Shown: positions 43,026-54,436, counted from the stretch's first letter. The stretch: 64,000 nucleotides of DNA from Rossellomorea aquimaris (GCF_003315075.1 NZ_QNRJ01000005.1:62001-126000); one strand, 5' to 3'. Program-made: numbers and translations. The notes: generated by a model from the letters alone, not told the origin.

Positions 43026-46000
43026 TTACATGTTACGACGGTATTGTCCGCCTACTTCGTAGAGGGCGCGTGTGATTTGGCCGAGGCTGGCTACTTTCAC
43101 TGTTTCCATGAGTTCTTCAAAGATGTTTCCTCCGTCCACGGCTGCTTGTTTCAGGCGGGCCAGTGCTTCTTCGGATTTGTCCTTGTGTTGTGATTGGAAG
43201 TCTCGCAGATTATGAATTTGTGTTTCTTTTTCTTCCTTCGTTGCACGTGCCAGTTCCATGCTGTCCATTTGTTCCTCTGAAGGCGGGGTTGGATTCAGGT
43301 ACGTGTTCACTCCCACGATCGGAAGTTCCCCGGAATGCTTTTTCATTTCGTAGTACATGGATTCCTCTTGGATTTTCCCGCGTTGATATTGGGTTTCCAT
43401 CGATCCAAGTACGCCGCCTCGATCATTCAGGCGATCAAATTCTGTGAGGACCATTTCCTCCACAAGATCGGTCAGTTCTTCTGCGATGAACGATCCTTGA
43501 AGCGGATTTTCATTTTTCGATAATCCGTGTTCTTTCGTGATGATCATCTGGATCGCCATGGCACGGCGGACCGATTCCTCCGTTGGTGTCGTGATGGCTT
43601 CATCATAGGCATTGGTGTGCAGGGAGTTACAGTTATCCTGCAGGGCCATCAAGGCTTGAAGTGTCGTACGGATATCGTTAAAGTCAATCTCCTGGGCATG
43701 CAGGGAGCGACCCGATGTTTGAATATGATACTTCAACTTTTGACTTCTCTCATTGGCGCCGTATTTATCACGCATCACCGTTGACCAAATGCGGCGTGCC
43801 ACACGGCCGATCACCGTATACTCAGGGTCCAGGCCATTCGAGAAGAAGAACGATAAGTTCGGGGCAAACGCATTGATGTCCATTCCTCGGCTTAAATAGT
43901 ATTCAACGTACGTGAACCCGTTCGCCAGTGTGAAGGCAAGCTGTGAAATCGGATTGGCTCCCGCTTCCGCAATATGGTAGCCGGAAATCGATACAGAGTA
44001 ATAGTTTCGTACTTTATGATCGATGAAGTACTGCTGGATGTCCCCCATCATGCGCAGGGCGAATTCAGTCGAGAAGATACATGTGTTTTGTCCTTGATCT
44101 TCTTTTAAAATATCTGCCTGCACGGTTCCGCGGACGACTTGCAGCGTCTGTTCCTTCACTTCCACATATTCTTCCACCGTCAACACGCGGTCGAGCTCTT
44201 CTTCCTTCATGCGGATCTGCTGATCGATTGCCGTGTTCATATACATGGCAAGGATGATCGGAGCCGGACCATTTATTGTCATGGATACCGACGTAGAAGG
44301 CGCACACAGGTCAAAGCCTGCGTATAGCTTCTTCATGTCTTCGAGCGTACAGATGCTCACTCCGCTCTCCCCGACTTTTCCGTAAATGTCAGGACGGTGA
44401 TCCGGATCTTCACCATATAAGGTTACAGAGTCAAAGGCTGTACTCAGGCGCTTCGCATCATCATCCTTAGAAAGATAATGGAAACGGCGATTCGTCCGTT
44501 CAGGAGTCCCTTCACCGGCAAACTGACGCTTCGGATCTTCCCCTTTTCGTTTAAAAGGAAACACTCCTGCTGTGTACGGGAACGAGCCTGGGACATTTTC
44601 TTTGTATACCCAATCCAGAATCTGGCCGTAGTCTTTGTATTTTGGAAGGGATACTTTGGGAATATCGAGTCCAGATAAGCTCTTTGTCTTTAACTCAGTG
44701 ACGATTTCTTTATCACGGATTTTTGTGATGAATTGATCTTTACTGTAGGTTTCTTTTAAAGAATCCCATTTCTCTAATATCCGTTTTGACTCAGCTGTTA
44801 ATTTATTTTCGACTTCATCTTTCAACGTCTGAAGGGATGTTAGGACCCCATCATTCGTTTCCTTTTCGTTAACGGCTTCGATTGCTCCTTCCAATTGGAA
44901 CAATCTGCGGGCGAGGTTCACCTGCTCTTCGGCTTTTTTATGATAGTTCCGGACCGTTTCAGCAATCTCACGCAGATAGTAACGGCGATTGTTTGGAATG
45001 ATGACGTTTTGCTTTTCCACATCGACGTCTTTGGAGAAGCTTGTTTTCCAATCGAGTTCCATTTTCTTGTTCACGGTTTCCACGACCGCTGCGAACAACG
45101 CGTTTGTACCCGGATCGTTGAACTGGCTGGCAATCGTTCCGTATACCGGCATGTCATCTAAGTCATTATCAAAAAGCAAGTGGCTGCGCTGATACTGCTT
45201 CTGTACCTGGCGTCTTGCATCCTCTGAGCCTTTGCGCTCAAATTTATTGATGACAATAAGATCGGCAAAATCAATCATATCGATTTTCTCAAGCTGGGAC
45301 GGAGCACCGAATTCACTTGTCATGACATACATGGACATATCACAGATTTCAGCGATTTCCGCATCCCCCTGACCGATCCCGCTCGTTTCAACGACGATCA
45401 GATCATAGCCTGCCGCTTTGACCACATTGATGGCATCCTTGATGGCGAGTGAAAGCTCCGTTTTCGACCCACGGGTAGCAAGACTTCGCATATAGACGCG
45501 AGGATTGAAGATGGCATTCATACGAATGCGGTCCCCAAGAAGGGCTCCGCCTGTTTTTTGTTTCGTGGGATCGATGGATAGGATCGCGATTTTCTTTTCA
45601 GGAAGCTCGTTGATGAAACGGCGGATCAGCTCATCCGTCAAGGAACTCTTCCCCGCTCCACCCGTACCGGTGATCCCCAGTACCGGAGCTTTTTTCGCTA
45701 AGCTCTTGATTTCAGAGAAAACGGTTTGGGCCGTCGCCGCCACTTCTTCATTTGCTCCGACTTGATACTCGGCAAGTGAAATCAGCTTCGAAACCGTGTT
45801 AACATTTCCAGTAGAAAGCTTTTCAACCTCTTGATCCACGCTTCCCTTGATCGTCGGGAAATCACATTCCTCGATCATGTTGTTGATCATTCCTTGAAGA
45901 CCATGCTTTCGACCGTCTTCAGGTGAGAAGATGCGGGCAATCCCGTATTCGTGCAGCTCCTTGATCTCACGCGGGATGATGACGCCCCCACCTCCGCCAT

Positions 46001-46292
46001 AAATGCGGATATGAGATGCTCCTCTTTCTTTCAAAAGGTCGTACATGTACTTGAAGTATTCTACGTGCCCGCCCTGGTAGGACGAAATCGCGATTCCCTG
46101 TACATCCTCTTGTATCGCAGCATTGACGACTTCCTCCACGGAGCGGTTATGACCTAAATGGATAACCTCTGCCCCACTTGCCTGGATAATCCGACGCATT
46201 ATGTTGATCGACGCATCATGCCCGTCAAACAGACTCGAAGCCGTGACAAAACGAACATGGTGCTTTGGTTTATAAATTTCAACCGTGCTCAT
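43026..46292 (-). CDS. icmF: Fused isobutyryl-CoA mutase IcmF
   Basis: A 1088-aa adenosylcobalamin enzyme that interconverts isobutyryl-CoA and n-butyryl-CoA (some members also isovaleryl/pivalyl-CoA). Domains in order: B12-binding domain (about 10-140, FDGHDASIN with the cobalt-ligand His, GGGGGVI), MeaI-type G-protein chaperone (about 195-420, Walker [19 protein letters not shown]), linker, and the substrate-binding mutase barrel (about 560-1085, [20 protein letters not shown]-type segment [13 protein letters not shown]). The ATG overlaps the tetR stop by 4 nt. No B12 riboswitch was seen. Confidence 0.95.
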   Translation of the reverse strand: MSTVEIYKPKHHVRFVTASSLFDGHDASINIMRRIIQASGAEVIHLGHNRSVEEVVNAAIQEDVQGIAISSYQGGHVEYFKYMYDLLKERGASHIRIYGGGGGVIIPREIKELHEYGIARIFSPEDGRKHGLQGMINNMIEECDFPTIKGSVDQEVEKLSTGNVNTVSKLISLAEYQVGANEEVAATAQTVFSEIKSLAKKAPVLGITGTGGAGKSSLTDELIRRFINELPEKKIAILSIDPTKQKTGGALLGDRIRMNAIFNPRVYMRSLATRGSKTELSLAIKDAINVVKAAGYDLIVVETSGIGQGDAEIAEICDMSMYVMTSEFGAPSQLEKIDMIDFADLIVINKFERKGSEDARRQVQKQYQRSHLLFDNDLDDMPVYGTIASQFNDPGTNALFAAVVETVNKKMELDWKTSFSKDVDVEKQNVIIPNNRRYYLREIAETVRNYHKKAEEQVNLARRLFQLEGAIEAVNEKETNDGVLTSLQTLKDEVENKLTAESKRILEKWDSLKETYSKDQFITKIRDKEIVTELKTKSLSGLDIPKVSLPKYKDYGQILDWVYKENVPGSFPYTAGVFPFKRKGEDPKRQFAGEGTPERTNRRFHYLSKDDDAKRLSTAFDSVTLYGEDPDHRPDIYGKVGESGVSICTLEDMKKLYAGFDLCAPSTSVSMTINGPAPIILAMYMNTAIDQQIRMKEEELDRVLTVEEYVEVKEQTLQVVRGTVQADILKEDQGQNTCIFSTEFALRMMGDIQQYFIDHKVRNYYSVSISGYHIAEAGANPISQLAFTLANGFTYVEYYLSRGMDINAFAPNLSFFFSNGLDPEYTVIGRVARRIWSTVMRDKYGANERSQKLKYHIQTSGRSLHAQEIDFNDIRTTLQALMALQDNCNSLHTNAYDEAITTPTEESVRRAMAIQMIITKEHGLSKNENPLQGSFIAEELTDLVEEMVLTEFDRLNDRGGVLGSMETQYQRGKIQEESMYYEMKKHSGELPIVGVNTYLNPTPPSEEQMDSMELARATKEEKETQIHNLRDFQSQHKDKSEEALARLKQAAVDGGNIFEELMETVKVASLGQITRALYEVGGQYRRNM

Positions 46293-46942
46293 ATTACTCC
46301 CCCTGTTCTCCCTTGTTTTTCAAACCCTATGACGCCTGCAAAAGTGAGTTCGATTTGAAGATGGATGTATTCATCGAGTGTAAACCGCTTCTGAAGTGCC
46401 CAACGACGGAATCCCCACATCTGTCCCTGGACGAATACATTTTGAGCCAGCATATGGATCTGATTTTCATCAAGCTCAAGCTTGCCACTCTCGACACAGC
46501 CAATGATGAGATCTTCCACCATCCCCACCATTTCAAGTTCTTTACGCAGTACATATGGAAGGGCGTCCTTCGATAAGGATTTCGCCTCCTGATACATGAC
46601 GAGGACTTCATCCTGCATCCGGTCCATCACTTTAAAATAATGAGCGATGCCGAGCCTTAAGCTCTCCAGTGTCCCTTTTCCGACATCCAGCTCCTCAAGC
46701 TCCAGCCGAACCTGCTCATAAATGCTGTCACACACTAAATACAAGACATCTTCCTTTGTTCGAATATATTCATATAACGTTCCGATACTGAATCCGGCGG
46801 CCTTTGCGATCTCCCTAGTCGTGGTGCGATGAAACCCCTTTTGTTTAAATAGAGAGACGGCCCCGCGAATCATCTGATCACGACGCTTTTCTACCAAACG
46901 CTCATCCTTAACCGAAGCATGAACTTCCCTCTTCTTATTCAA
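46289..46942 (-). CDS. TetR family regulator
   Basis: A 217-aa repressor: HTH at about 35-60 ([26 protein letters not shown]) with an all-helical ligand domain behind. It probably senses an acyl-CoA, as FadR/FadR-like TetR proteins do, because it is encoded inside the acyl-CoA degradation cluster and is translationally coupled to icmF (ATGA overlap). The start is TTG, 9 nt after AAAGGCGG. Whether it is the factor that binds the palindromes upstream of fadF is unknown. Confidence 0.88.
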   Translation of the reverse strand: MNKKREVHASVKDERLVEKRRDQMIRGAVSLFKQKGFHRTTTREIAKAAGFSIGTLYEYIRTKEDVLYLVCDSIYEQVRLELEELDVGKGTLESLRLGIAHYFKVMDRMQDEVLVMYQEAKSLSKDALPYVLRKELEMVGMVEDLIIGCVESGKLELDENQIHMLAQNVFVQGQMWGFRRWALQKRFTLDEYIHLQIELTFAGVIGFEKQGRTGGVI

Positions 46943-47052
46943 AACAACCGACCGCCTTTACTATCCATTTCTCCCATTGACCCCACTTCAAGACCAATCT
47001 GCCTCATCCCCCAACAAAGCAGAAGGTCATCTATCTCTATAACTACTTATCT

Positions 47053-47152
47053 ATACATACCGGGTCTGGCACCCTAAAGTCGCAAGCGATGATAAGAACC
47101 CCTTTACGCCACGAAGCATCTCAGAATCCATCGGGTGCCTGACACGCTTCAG
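47053..47152. repeat. GGCACC hairpin element, copy 1
   Basis: GGGTCTGGCACCC (47062-47074) and GGGTGCCTGACAC (47133-47145) are inverted arms of a ~84-nt hairpin; the centre holds AACCCCTTTACGCCACGAA, shared with copy 2. It lies between the second acyl-CoA dehydrogenase gene and tetR. Confidence 0.85.
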
Positions 47153-47208
47153 GACGACCAGGAGATTCTCTTAAAAAAAATCCCACACACACAATCCCAT
47201 TCAGATAC

Positions 47209-48348
47209 CTACTTCGTCACCATCCGCGAAATAACCAACCTCTGAATCTCCTGCGTCCCCTCATAAATCTGCGTAATCTTCGCATCACGCATATAACGCT
47301 CTACCGGATAGTCTTTTGTATAACCATATCCACCAAAGATCTGAACCGCTTCCGTTGTCACTTTCATCGCTGTATCCCCGGCCATCAGCTTCGACATCGC
47401 CGATTCTTTTCCGTACGGAAGACCTTCTGACTCAAGCCACGCAGCTTGATACGTTAATAGACGGGAAGCTTCGATGGACGTCGCCATATCCGCGATTTTG
47501 AATGAAATCCCCTGGTTCGCTGCAATCGGCTTCCCGAATTGCTCACGCTCTTTTGCATACTCGACAGACGCATCAAGGGCTCCCTGCGCAATCCCCACCG
47601 CTTGAGCAGCAATTCCGTTTCGGCCGCCATCCAGTGTCATCATGGCAATCTTGAATCCATCGCCTTCGTTCCCAAGCATATTCTCTTTTGGTACCTTACA
47701 ATCTTCAAATACGATTTCAGTCGTTGGCGATGAACGGATCCCCAGCTTCTTCTCTTTCTTTCCTACAGAGAATCCTTCATATTCTTTCTCTACGATGAAC
47801 GCACTCGTTCCACGCTGGCGCTGAGAAGGATCTGTCAGAGCGAATACGATATACGTATCGGCGATTCCACCGTTCGTGATGAAAATTTTAGAGCCGTTCA
47901 ATACGTAGTGATCACCTTCTAAACGGGCCGTCGTTTTCATACCGCCTGCATCCGAACCTGAACCCGGCTCAGTCAATCCGTAAGCCCCGATTTTCTCACC
48001 TTGTGCCATTGGACGAAGGTACTTCTGCTTTTGCTCTTCTGTCCCGAATTTATATACAGGCCAGCCTGCTAAAGACGTATGGGCGGAAAGAGTCACTCCC
48101 GTAGACGCACACACTCTTGATAGCTCTTCAACGGCGATACAGTATGCCAGGTAGTCGCTCCCGATTCCACCGTACTCTTCCGGCCAAGGAATCCCCGTCA
48201 GGCCAAGCTCAGCCATCTTCTTAAACAAATCCATATCGAAGCGCTCTTCCTCATCACGCTCGGCAGCAGTCGGTGCCACCTCATTCCGCGCAAAATCACG
48301 CACCATCTTACGTATCATTTCATGCTCTTCCGATAATTTAAAATTCAT
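47209..48348 (-). CDS. Acyl-CoA dehydrogenase
   Basis: A 379-aa FAD enzyme that introduces the alpha-beta double bond of an acyl-CoA. Signatures: [59 protein letters not shown], and the catalytic-base region [14 protein letters not shown]. Chain-length preference cannot be read from the sequence; a short/branched substrate is plausible next to icmF. AGGAGG lies 7 nt before the ATG. It is about 63% style-similar to the adjacent dehydrogenase, suggesting an old duplication. Confidence 0.93.
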   Translation of the reverse strand: MNFKLSEEHEMIRKMVRDFARNEVAPTAAERDEEERFDMDLFKKMAELGLTGIPWPEEYGGIGSDYLAYCIAVEELSRVCASTGVTLSAHTSLAGWPVYKFGTEEQKQKYLRPMAQGEKIGAYGLTEPGSGSDAGGMKTTARLEGDHYVLNGSKIFITNGGIADTYIVFALTDPSQRQRGTSAFIVEKEYEGFSVGKKEKKLGIRSSPTTEIVFEDCKVPKENMLGNEGDGFKIAMMTLDGGRNGIAAQAVGIAQGALDASVEYAKEREQFGKPIAANQGISFKIADMATSIEASRLLTYQAAWLESEGLPYGKESAMSKLMAGDTAMKVTTEAVQIFGGYGYTKDYPVERYMRDAKITQIYEGTQEIQRLVISRMVTK

Positions 48349-48370
48349 CTCGTTTCCTCCTCTTATCATC

Positions 48371-48470
48371 TACATACCGGGTCTGGCACCCTTACGAGTC
48401 AGGAGATGCCACAAACCCCTTTACGCCACGAAACATCACTATCAAGATCGGGTGCCTGACACGCTTCAGA
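48371..48470. repeat. GGCACC hairpin element, copy 2
   Basis: Same layout as copy 1: GGGTCTGGCACCC (48379-48391), the AACCCCTTTACGCCACGAA core, and GGGTGCCTGACAC (48450-48462). It lies between the two acyl-CoA dehydrogenase genes, close to the downstream RBS. Confidence 0.85.
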
Positions 48471-48517
48471 ATGTATGCCTAAAGACACTCCACCAAAACC
48501 TCAAGCTCCCCATCCCA

Positions 48518-49654
48518 CTAAACCAGCAAATTCTTCCCAATCACCATTCTCTGAATCTCACTCGTACCCTCATAGATCTCCGTCACCTTCGCATCACGGA
48601 ACAAACGCTCAACCGGATATTCCTTCGTATAGCCATATCCACCGTATACCTGAATGGCTTCCGTTGAGACTTCCACCGCTGTTTTTGAAGCAAAGAGCTT
48701 AGCCATGCTCGCTTCTTTTCCACATGAAATATTGTTCGAACGAAGATTGGCCGCACGGTACACAAGAAGCTTCGATCCTTCAACGGCCGTCGCCATATCA
48801 GCAAGCTTGAATCCGATCCCCTGTTGGGCTGCGATAGGCTTACCGAATTGTACGCGCTCTTTGGCATAAGCGGTGGAATAGTCGAAAGCCGCTTCAGCGA
48901 TTCCCAATGCCTGCGCTGCGATCCCGATCCTGCCGACATCGAGATTCGCCATGGCGATCTTGAAGCCTTCCCCTTCTTGACCCAGAAGGTTATCAGCCGG
49001 GACTTTCATATCTTCAAAGGTCAACTGAACCGTTCTCGAACCGTGGAGACCCATTTTATGTTCGTCTTTTCCAATCACAAGACCCGGTGTATCTTTCTCT
49101 ACGATGAAGGCTGATACTCCCCGGCTCCCTTTGGACGGGTCCGTTGCCGCAAAGACAATATACGTATCCGCTTCGCCACCATTCGTAATAAAGACTTTTG
49201 ATCCGTTTAAAACGTAGTGATCGCCACGTTTTTCGGCTTTCGTTTTCAAGCTTTTCGCATCCGAACCTGCACTGGGTTCCGTCAGGCAGAAAGCGCCTAA
49301 ATATTCCCCGGTCGCAAGCTTGGGAAGATACTTTTGTTTCTGATCTTCGTTTCCGAAATATAGAATCGGATTGGTTCCTACTGAAGTATGCACAGACAGG
49401 ATCACGCCGATGGTTGCGCTTACTTTGGACAGCTCATGAATGGCAATGATATAGGAGGTGAAATCCATTTCAGAGCCGCCATATTTCTCAGGAATCGTGA
49501 TTCCCATCAGGCCAAGTTCCGCCATTTTATTTAAAATCTCTCTCGGGAATTGTCCTTCTTCCATCTTCTCTATAAACGGCTGGATTTCCGTTTCGGCAAA
49601 ATCCCGTACCATCTTTCTCATCATCTGTTGCTCTTCCGTGAATCGTATCTCCAT
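48518..49654 (-). CDS. acdA: Acyl-CoA dehydrogenase (AcdA-like)
   Basis: A 378-aa acyl-CoA dehydrogenase with FCLTEPSAGSDAKSL, FITNGGEADTYIVF, DVGRIGIAAQALGIAE, QVYGGYGYTKEYPVER and EIYEGTSEIQRMVIG (catalytic Glu region). Electrons would go to ETF, which is not encoded here. GGGAGGA precedes the ATG. It starts 29 nt after the hydroxyacyl-CoA dehydrogenase stop. The symbol follows the position of acdA downstream of fadF in B. subtilis and is not proven by alignment. Confidence 0.9.
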   Translation of the reverse strand: MEIRFTEEQQMMRKMVRDFAETEIQPFIEKMEEGQFPREILNKMAELGLMGITIPEKYGGSEMDFTSYIIAIHELSKVSATIGVILSVHTSVGTNPILYFGNEDQKQKYLPKLATGEYLGAFCLTEPSAGSDAKSLKTKAEKRGDHYVLNGSKVFITNGGEADTYIVFAATDPSKGSRGVSAFIVEKDTPGLVIGKDEHKMGLHGSRTVQLTFEDMKVPADNLLGQEGEGFKIAMANLDVGRIGIAAQALGIAEAAFDYSTAYAKERVQFGKPIAAQQGIGFKLADMATAVEGSKLLVYRAANLRSNNISCGKEASMAKLFASKTAVEVSTEAIQVYGGYGYTKEYPVERLFRDAKVTEIYEGTSEIQRMVIGKNLLV

Positions 49655-49683
49655 GAATGGTTCCTCCCTGATGTTCGTCGTTA

Positions 49684-50535
49684 TTACTCGTATGAATAGA
49701 AACCGCGGCCTGTTTTACGTCCCAACCAGCCTGCTTTCACATATTTCCTAAGTAGCGGACATGGGCGATATTTGTCATCACCGAAGCCTTCGTGCAGTGT
49801 TTCCATGATGTAAAGGCATGTATCAAGCCCGATGAAGTCTGCCAGAGTAAGAGGACCCATTGGATGATTCATACCGAGCTTCATCACTTCATCAATCGCC
49901 TCTTTACTCGCCACCCCTTCATACAGCGTGTAGATCGCTTCGTTGATCATCGGCATCAGGATGCGATTGGAGACGAATCCAGGAAAGTCCTCTACTTCAA
50001 CCGGAACTTTGTGAAGGGATTTCGTCATGTCTTCGATCACTTGATACACTTCATCCGTCGTCGCAAGCCCGCGAATGATTTCAACCAGCTTCATGACCGG
50101 TACAGGGTTCATAAAGTGCATTCCGATCACTTGCTGGGGACGCTTCGTCGCTGCAGCGATTTCTGTAATCGGTAGTGAAGAAGTGTTAGATGCAAGGATC
50201 GTGTGCTCCGGAGTTATTTCATCCAGTTGAGCAAAGATTTTTGTTTTGATATCCATGTTTTCCACCGCTGCCTCGATGACAAGGTCTACTTGCTTCGCGT
50301 CGTTGATATCCGTTGAAGCCGTTAAACGGTTCACAGTGGCTGTTTTATCTTCTTCTGACATTCTTCCTTTTTCAACGGAGCGCGTCAGGTTCTTTGTGAT
50401 CACGCCGATTCCCTTTTGGACAAACTCCTCTTTCAAATCGTTCAGGTAGACATCGAATCCTGCTTGTGCACACACTTGAGCGATTCCTGATCCCATTTGC
50501 CCTGCCCCGATGACCATTACTTTTTTGATGTTCAT
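49684..50535 (-). CDS. hbd: 3-hydroxybutyryl-CoA dehydrogenase
   Basis: NAD(P)-dependent short-chain 3-hydroxyacyl-CoA dehydrogenase, 283 aa. Rossmann motif [16 protein letters not shown] at residues 8-23; catalytic His in [16 protein letters not shown] (near 138); [18 protein letters not shown]; the C-terminal helical domain has [28 protein letters not shown]. It acts between the dehydrogenase and thiolase steps encoded on each side. Confidence 0.95.
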   Translation of the reverse strand: MNIKKVMVIGAGQMGSGIAQVCAQAGFDVYLNDLKEEFVQKGIGVITKNLTRSVEKGRMSEEDKTATVNRLTASTDINDAKQVDLVIEAAVENMDIKTKIFAQLDEITPEHTILASNTSSLPITEIAAATKRPQQVIGMHFMNPVPVMKLVEIIRGLATTDEVYQVIEDMTKSLHKVPVEVEDFPGFVSNRILMPMINEAIYTLYEGVASKEAIDEVMKLGMNHPMGPLTLADFIGLDTCLYIMETLHEGFGDDKYRPCPLLRKYVKAGWLGRKTGRGFYSYE

Positions 50536-50670
50536 TTTGTTCTCCCCTTTGTTATAGCTAACACTAGTAATCTAGTTAGAAGTTGAATTTGTGTTGTTTA
50601 ACAGCTGAAACCTTAAAATCGAATAGCAAACCAAGCACCTTTGTACCTGGTACAACAATGTGCTATCCCC

Positions 50671-51858
50671 CTACTGCTTCGCCACTTCGATCATGATCGC
50701 ATCCCCTTGACCGCCGCCGCTGCAGATCGATGCAATTCCTACACCGCCTCCGCGACGCTTCAGTTCGTATGCGAGCGTCAGGATGATACGCGCTCCGCTT
50801 GCTCCGATCGGATGACCAAGGGCCACTGCTCCACCGTTTACATTGACTTTTTCCGGGTCCAATCCAGCGATTTTCCCGCTTGTCAGGGCCACAGCTGCGA
50901 ATGCTTCGTTAATTTCGAACAGGTCGATTTCTTCAAGTGATTTGCCTGTTTTCTTCAGCAGCTCATTGATGACGAGTCCCGGTGTTTGCGGGAAGTCCTT
51001 TGCTTCGACGGCAATGGCTGTATGTCCAAGGATGGTGGCTAATGGCTGCTTCCCTTCTTTTGCAGCTCTCTCTTCACTCATGAGTACCATGGCTGCCGCC
51101 CCGTCGTTGACCCCTGGTGCGTTCCCGGCTGTGATCGTTCCTTCCGATCCGAAGACAGGACCTAACTTGGCCAGAGCTTCGATGGACGTTTCTTTTCGCG
51201 GGGCTTCATCTTTACTGACTACTACTGGTTCCCCTTTGCGCTGTGGTACTTCCACCGCGACGATTTCTTCACCCAGAATGCCTGAATCTGTCGCTTTCAG
51301 AGCGCGTTCATGGCTTCTTAATGCCCACCCGTCCTGCTCTTCTCTTGATAGTTCAAATTCCTTCGCTGTCTCATTTCCGTACGTTCCCATGTGGACATGG
51401 TTGAAGCTGCATGTCAATCCGTCGTGAACCATTAAGTCCTTCACCTGAGAATCACCCATCTTGAAGCCCCAGCGAGCTTTCGGAAGGATGTACGGTGCAT
51501 TGGACATGGATTCCATTCCGCCTGCCACGATGACTTCGCCGTCACCTGCACGGATGATTTGGTCACCCATTGTCACGCTTCGCATTCCTGAAGCACATAC
51601 TTTGTTGATGGTTTCCGTTTTGACGTTCCACGGCAATCCTGCATGACGGGATGCTTGTCGGGAAGGGATCTGTCCCTGTCCCCCTTGTAAAACAGATCCG
51701 AGGATCACTTCCTCTACCTCTTCACCATTTATACCTGATCGTTTCAGGGCTTCCTTCACGGCAAAACCGCCCAGCTCTGAAGCTGTAAAACTGCTTAAGC
51801 TTCCACCAAATTTACCGAATGGCGTTCTTGCTCCATCTAAAATAACCGTTTTTCCCAT
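50671..51858 (-). CDS. thl: Acetyl-CoA C-acetyltransferase (thiolase)
   Basis: A 395-aa thiolase that cleaves acetoacetyl-CoA or joins two acetyl-CoA. Nucleophile Cys88 in [22 protein letters not shown], catalytic His in [16 protein letters not shown] (near 350) and Cys in [20 protein letters not shown] precedes the ATG. It is separated from fadF by 339 nt containing the fadF terminator, so a promoter of its own is likely. Confidence 0.95.
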   Translation of the reverse strand: MGKTVILDGARTPFGKFGGSLSSFTASELGGFAVKEALKRSGINGEEVEEVILGSVLQGGQGQIPSRQASRHAGLPWNVKTETINKVCASGMRSVTMGDQIIRAGDGEVIVAGGMESMSNAPYILPKARWGFKMGDSQVKDLMVHDGLTCSFNHVHMGTYGNETAKEFELSREEQDGWALRSHERALKATDSGILGEEIVAVEVPQRKGEPVVVSKDEAPRKETSIEALAKLGPVFGSEGTITAGNAPGVNDGAAAMVLMSEERAAKEGKQPLATILGHTAIAVEAKDFPQTPGLVINELLKKTGKSLEEIDLFEINEAFAAVALTSGKIAGLDPEKVNVNGGAVALGHPIGASGARIILTLAYELKRRGGGVGIASICSGGGQGDAIMIEVAKQ

Positions 51859-51959
51859 CTCAATCGCTCTCCCTTATATCTGAATGATTTGATTCGACAA
51901 AAACAAATTGTATACGCTTTCAACTGTTCTTAAAAAAATAGGACTTACTGATATTCGAC

Positions 51960-51973
51960 TGAACGCTCGCTCA
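51960..51973. promoter_or_regulatory. Imperfect palindrome upstream of thl
   Basis: TGAACGCTCGCTCA matches a TGAnCG/CGnTCA type TetR operator with one mismatched pair. It lies about 100 nt upstream of the thl start. The 51859-52197 spacer otherwise holds a small AAGGGACA/TGTCCCTT hairpin (51991-52011) and the fadF terminator. Confidence 0.3.
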
Positions 51974-52089
51974 ACCAGTCCCCAAAAGAGAAGGGACAGT
52001 TTTTGTCCCTTATATACCTTTATTGTACTTCATATTCAGTTAGAACGTAATGATTTTTTAGAAAGTTTTTATTTTTCTATTAAATTTAT

Positions 52090-52146
52090 TATTGTAGAAA
52101 AATAATAGGAGTGAAACGCAGGTTGAGGCTTTGGTTTCACTCCTAG
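52090..52146 (-). terminator. Terminator after fadF
   Basis: An 11-bp stem (AGGAGTGAAAC / GTTTCACTCCT, 16-nt loop) followed on the minus strand by ATTATTTTT. Confidence 0.8.
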
Positions 52147-52197
52147 ATGTTCAACTACTGAGAAGCGACACTCATTATTAAACGGATAATATTCTTT

Positions 52198-54315
52198 TTA
52201 CGAAGCAGCCGGCTGATCTTTTTGATCGCCACATACCGCTTTTTCAAGGATTTCTGCCACATCCTGAGTAGAGACGGTTTCTTCTACTTCCTTCGCTTTC
52301 GTTCCATCTGAAAGCATCGTCAGGCAGTATGGACAACCCGAGCTGATGACCGATGGGCTGACCTCAAGTGCCTGCTCTGTACGGGAAACGTTCACGCGGT
52401 GACCTGCGTCTTCCTCCATCCACATGAGTCCTCCACCTGCTCCACAGCACATACCTTTTTCACGGTTACGTTCCATTTCAACCAACTTCACGCCGGAGAT
52501 TGATTTCAGGATTTCCCGTGGTGGATCGTATACTTCATTGTAACGTCCCAGGTAACAGGAGTCGTGGAAGGTGATTGTTTCGTTCACTTCGTATTTCGGC
52601 TTCAGGCGCCCTTCTTTTACCAGGTCATATAGAAGCTCGGTATGGTGGTACACTTCCGCTTCCAAACCGAAGTCCGGATACTCATTTTTGAAAATGTTAT
52701 ACGCATGCGGATCGATCGTAATGATTTTCTTGATTTCATTCTTTTCGAATTCGGCGATGTTTTGACCTGCAAGCTCCTGGAATAGGAACTCATTACCAAG
52801 TCGACGTGGTGTATCACCGGAGTTCTTCTCTTTGTTACCTAAAATTGCGAATTTCACGCCTGCTTCATTCAGCAGCTTGGCAAAGGACAACGCAATTTTT
52901 TGGCTGCGGTTATCGAATGAACCCATGGATCCGACCCAGAATAAGTATTCGAAGTCTTCTCCCGCTTTTTTCATTTCTTTCACCGTAGGAATATGAACGT
53001 CTTCTCTCGCTTCACGCCAGTTTTCACGTTCTTTACGGTTCAGACCCCAAGGATTCCCTTGGCGTTCGATGTTTTGCATCGCGCGTTGTGCATCTGCATC
53101 CATCTTTCCTTCTGTCAGGACCAGGTAACGGCGAAGGTCGATGATTTTATCCACGTGCTCGTTCATGACCGGACATTGGTCTTCACAGTTACGGCACGTT
53201 GTACATGCCCAGATTTCTTCTTCTGTGATGACGTCTCCGATCAGGCTAGGGCTGTAAGTAGCTCCTGCAGCCGCTTCTTCCGCTGCTTGAGTCGCACTCG
53301 CCATGGCCAGCTGATTCCCTTTCGTGCCATTGAAGGCAAAAGTCGGCACCCACGGCTTTTTCTGTGTAACGACTGCACCGTGATTCGTCAGGTTGTCACG
53401 CAGTTTCACGATTAAATCCATTGGGGAAAGCATTTTCCCTGTTCCTGTAGCAGGACACATATTCGTACAACGACCACATTCCACGCATGCGTAGAAGTCG
53501 ATCATTTGATGTTGCGTGAACTCTTCAATTTTTCCTACCCCGAAGCTTTCGGCTGACTCATCTTCAAAGTCGATGGGCTTCAGCTTTCCAGGATTGTCTA
53601 ATCGATTGAAGTAGACATTCGCAGGACCTGCGATTAAGTGAGCGTGCTTGGATTGTGGAACATACACAAGGAATGCCAGTAAGAATAGCAGGTGAATCCA
53701 CCAGGCCACGTAGAAAATGACGATGGAAGCTGTTTCTCCAATGGCTCCAAGTGCTCCTGCAATGAGTGACGCTACAGGCTCTGTCCACGCCAGTTCTTCA
53801 CCGTGCCAGATAAGGCCCATCCCGTTCCCTACAAGAACCGAGAGCATTAATCCACCGATGAACAGCAGAACCAATCCTGACTTAAATCCTCTCTTTAAAC
53901 GAACCAATTTTTCCACATAGCGGCGATGGAAGGCCCATACAACCGCTACCAGGATCATGAGTGTGACAAGCTCCTGGAAGAACGTGAATCCGGGATATAA
54001 CGGCCCCAGTGGCAAGTGACTTCCCGGAGCAAGTCCTTTCCAGATGAAATCGATGGCCCCGAATTGGACTAAAATGAAGCCGTAGAAGAACATGACATGG
54101 ATTGCTCCACTCTTCTTATCCTTCAAGAGCTTCTTCTGGCCGAAGACATTGACCACGATCTTCTGGAATCGTTCCTTGAATCGCTGGTCGAACTCCACTT
54201 TCTTTCCGAGCTTAATATATTCAATTCTCGTCTTTACTACATACACAAACAGACTAAGTGCGTAAACGGTCACAAGAATAAATGCGACCCAATTGAGAAT
54301 GAGTAACCCATTCAT
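52198..54315 (-). CDS. fadF: FadF, membrane iron-sulfur oxidoreductase of fatty-acid oxidation
   Basis: A 705-aa protein: about five N-terminal membrane helices (1-240), two [4Fe-4S] ferredoxin-type clusters (CVECGRCTNMCP near 275 and CTTCRNCEDQCP near 375), then heterodisulfide-reductase-like CCG domains (CYLGRYNEVYDPP and CCGAGGGLMW). It probably takes electrons from ETF to the quinone pool during beta-oxidation. It starts at ATG with AGGGGGAG upstream. fadF is a FadR target in B. subtilis, and a FadR-like operator lies in its promoter here. Confidence 0.92.
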   Translation of the reverse strand: MNGLLILNWVAFILVTVYALSLFVYVVKTRIEYIKLGKKVEFDQRFKERFQKIVVNVFGQKKLLKDKKSGAIHVMFFYGFILVQFGAIDFIWKGLAPGSHLPLGPLYPGFTFFQELVTLMILVAVVWAFHRRYVEKLVRLKRGFKSGLVLLFIGGLMLSVLVGNGMGLIWHGEELAWTEPVASLIAGALGAIGETASIVIFYVAWWIHLLFLLAFLVYVPQSKHAHLIAGPANVYFNRLDNPGKLKPIDFEDESAESFGVGKIEEFTQHQMIDFYACVECGRCTNMCPATGTGKMLSPMDLIVKLRDNLTNHGAVVTQKKPWVPTFAFNGTKGNQLAMASATQAAEEAAAGATYSPSLIGDVITEEEIWACTTCRNCEDQCPVMNEHVDKIIDLRRYLVLTEGKMDADAQRAMQNIERQGNPWGLNRKERENWREAREDVHIPTVKEMKKAGEDFEYLFWVGSMGSFDNRSQKIALSFAKLLNEAGVKFAILGNKEKNSGDTPRRLGNEFLFQELAGQNIAEFEKNEIKKIITIDPHAYNIFKNEYPDFGLEAEVYHHTELLYDLVKEGRLKPKYEVNETITFHDSCYLGRYNEVYDPPREILKSISGVKLVEMERNREKGMCCGAGGGLMWMEEDAGHRVNVSRTEQALEVSPSVISSGCPYCLTMLSDGTKAKEVEETVSTQDVAEILEKAVCGDQKDQPAAS

Positions 54316-54408
54316 TGAAAAACACTCCCCCTTATTTGGTTCAATTGAACTTCCCCTTTGTTCAAACTTTTACAAACCAAATTAATATTCTGAATAGTTC
54401 ATATATCC

Positions 54409-54436
54409 ATTATATTATGAATGAGCATTCAGTCAA
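54409..54436 (-). promoter_or_regulatory. fadF promoter overlapped by a FadR-type operator
   Basis: TTGACT, 16-nt spacer, TATAAT on the minus strand. The spacer is TGAATGAGCATTCAGTCA (54418-54435 on plus), an inverted repeat TGAATGA-N4-TCAGTCA like the FadR box TGAATGA-N4-TCATTCA. Bound repressor would cover the promoter. Confidence 0.8.
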
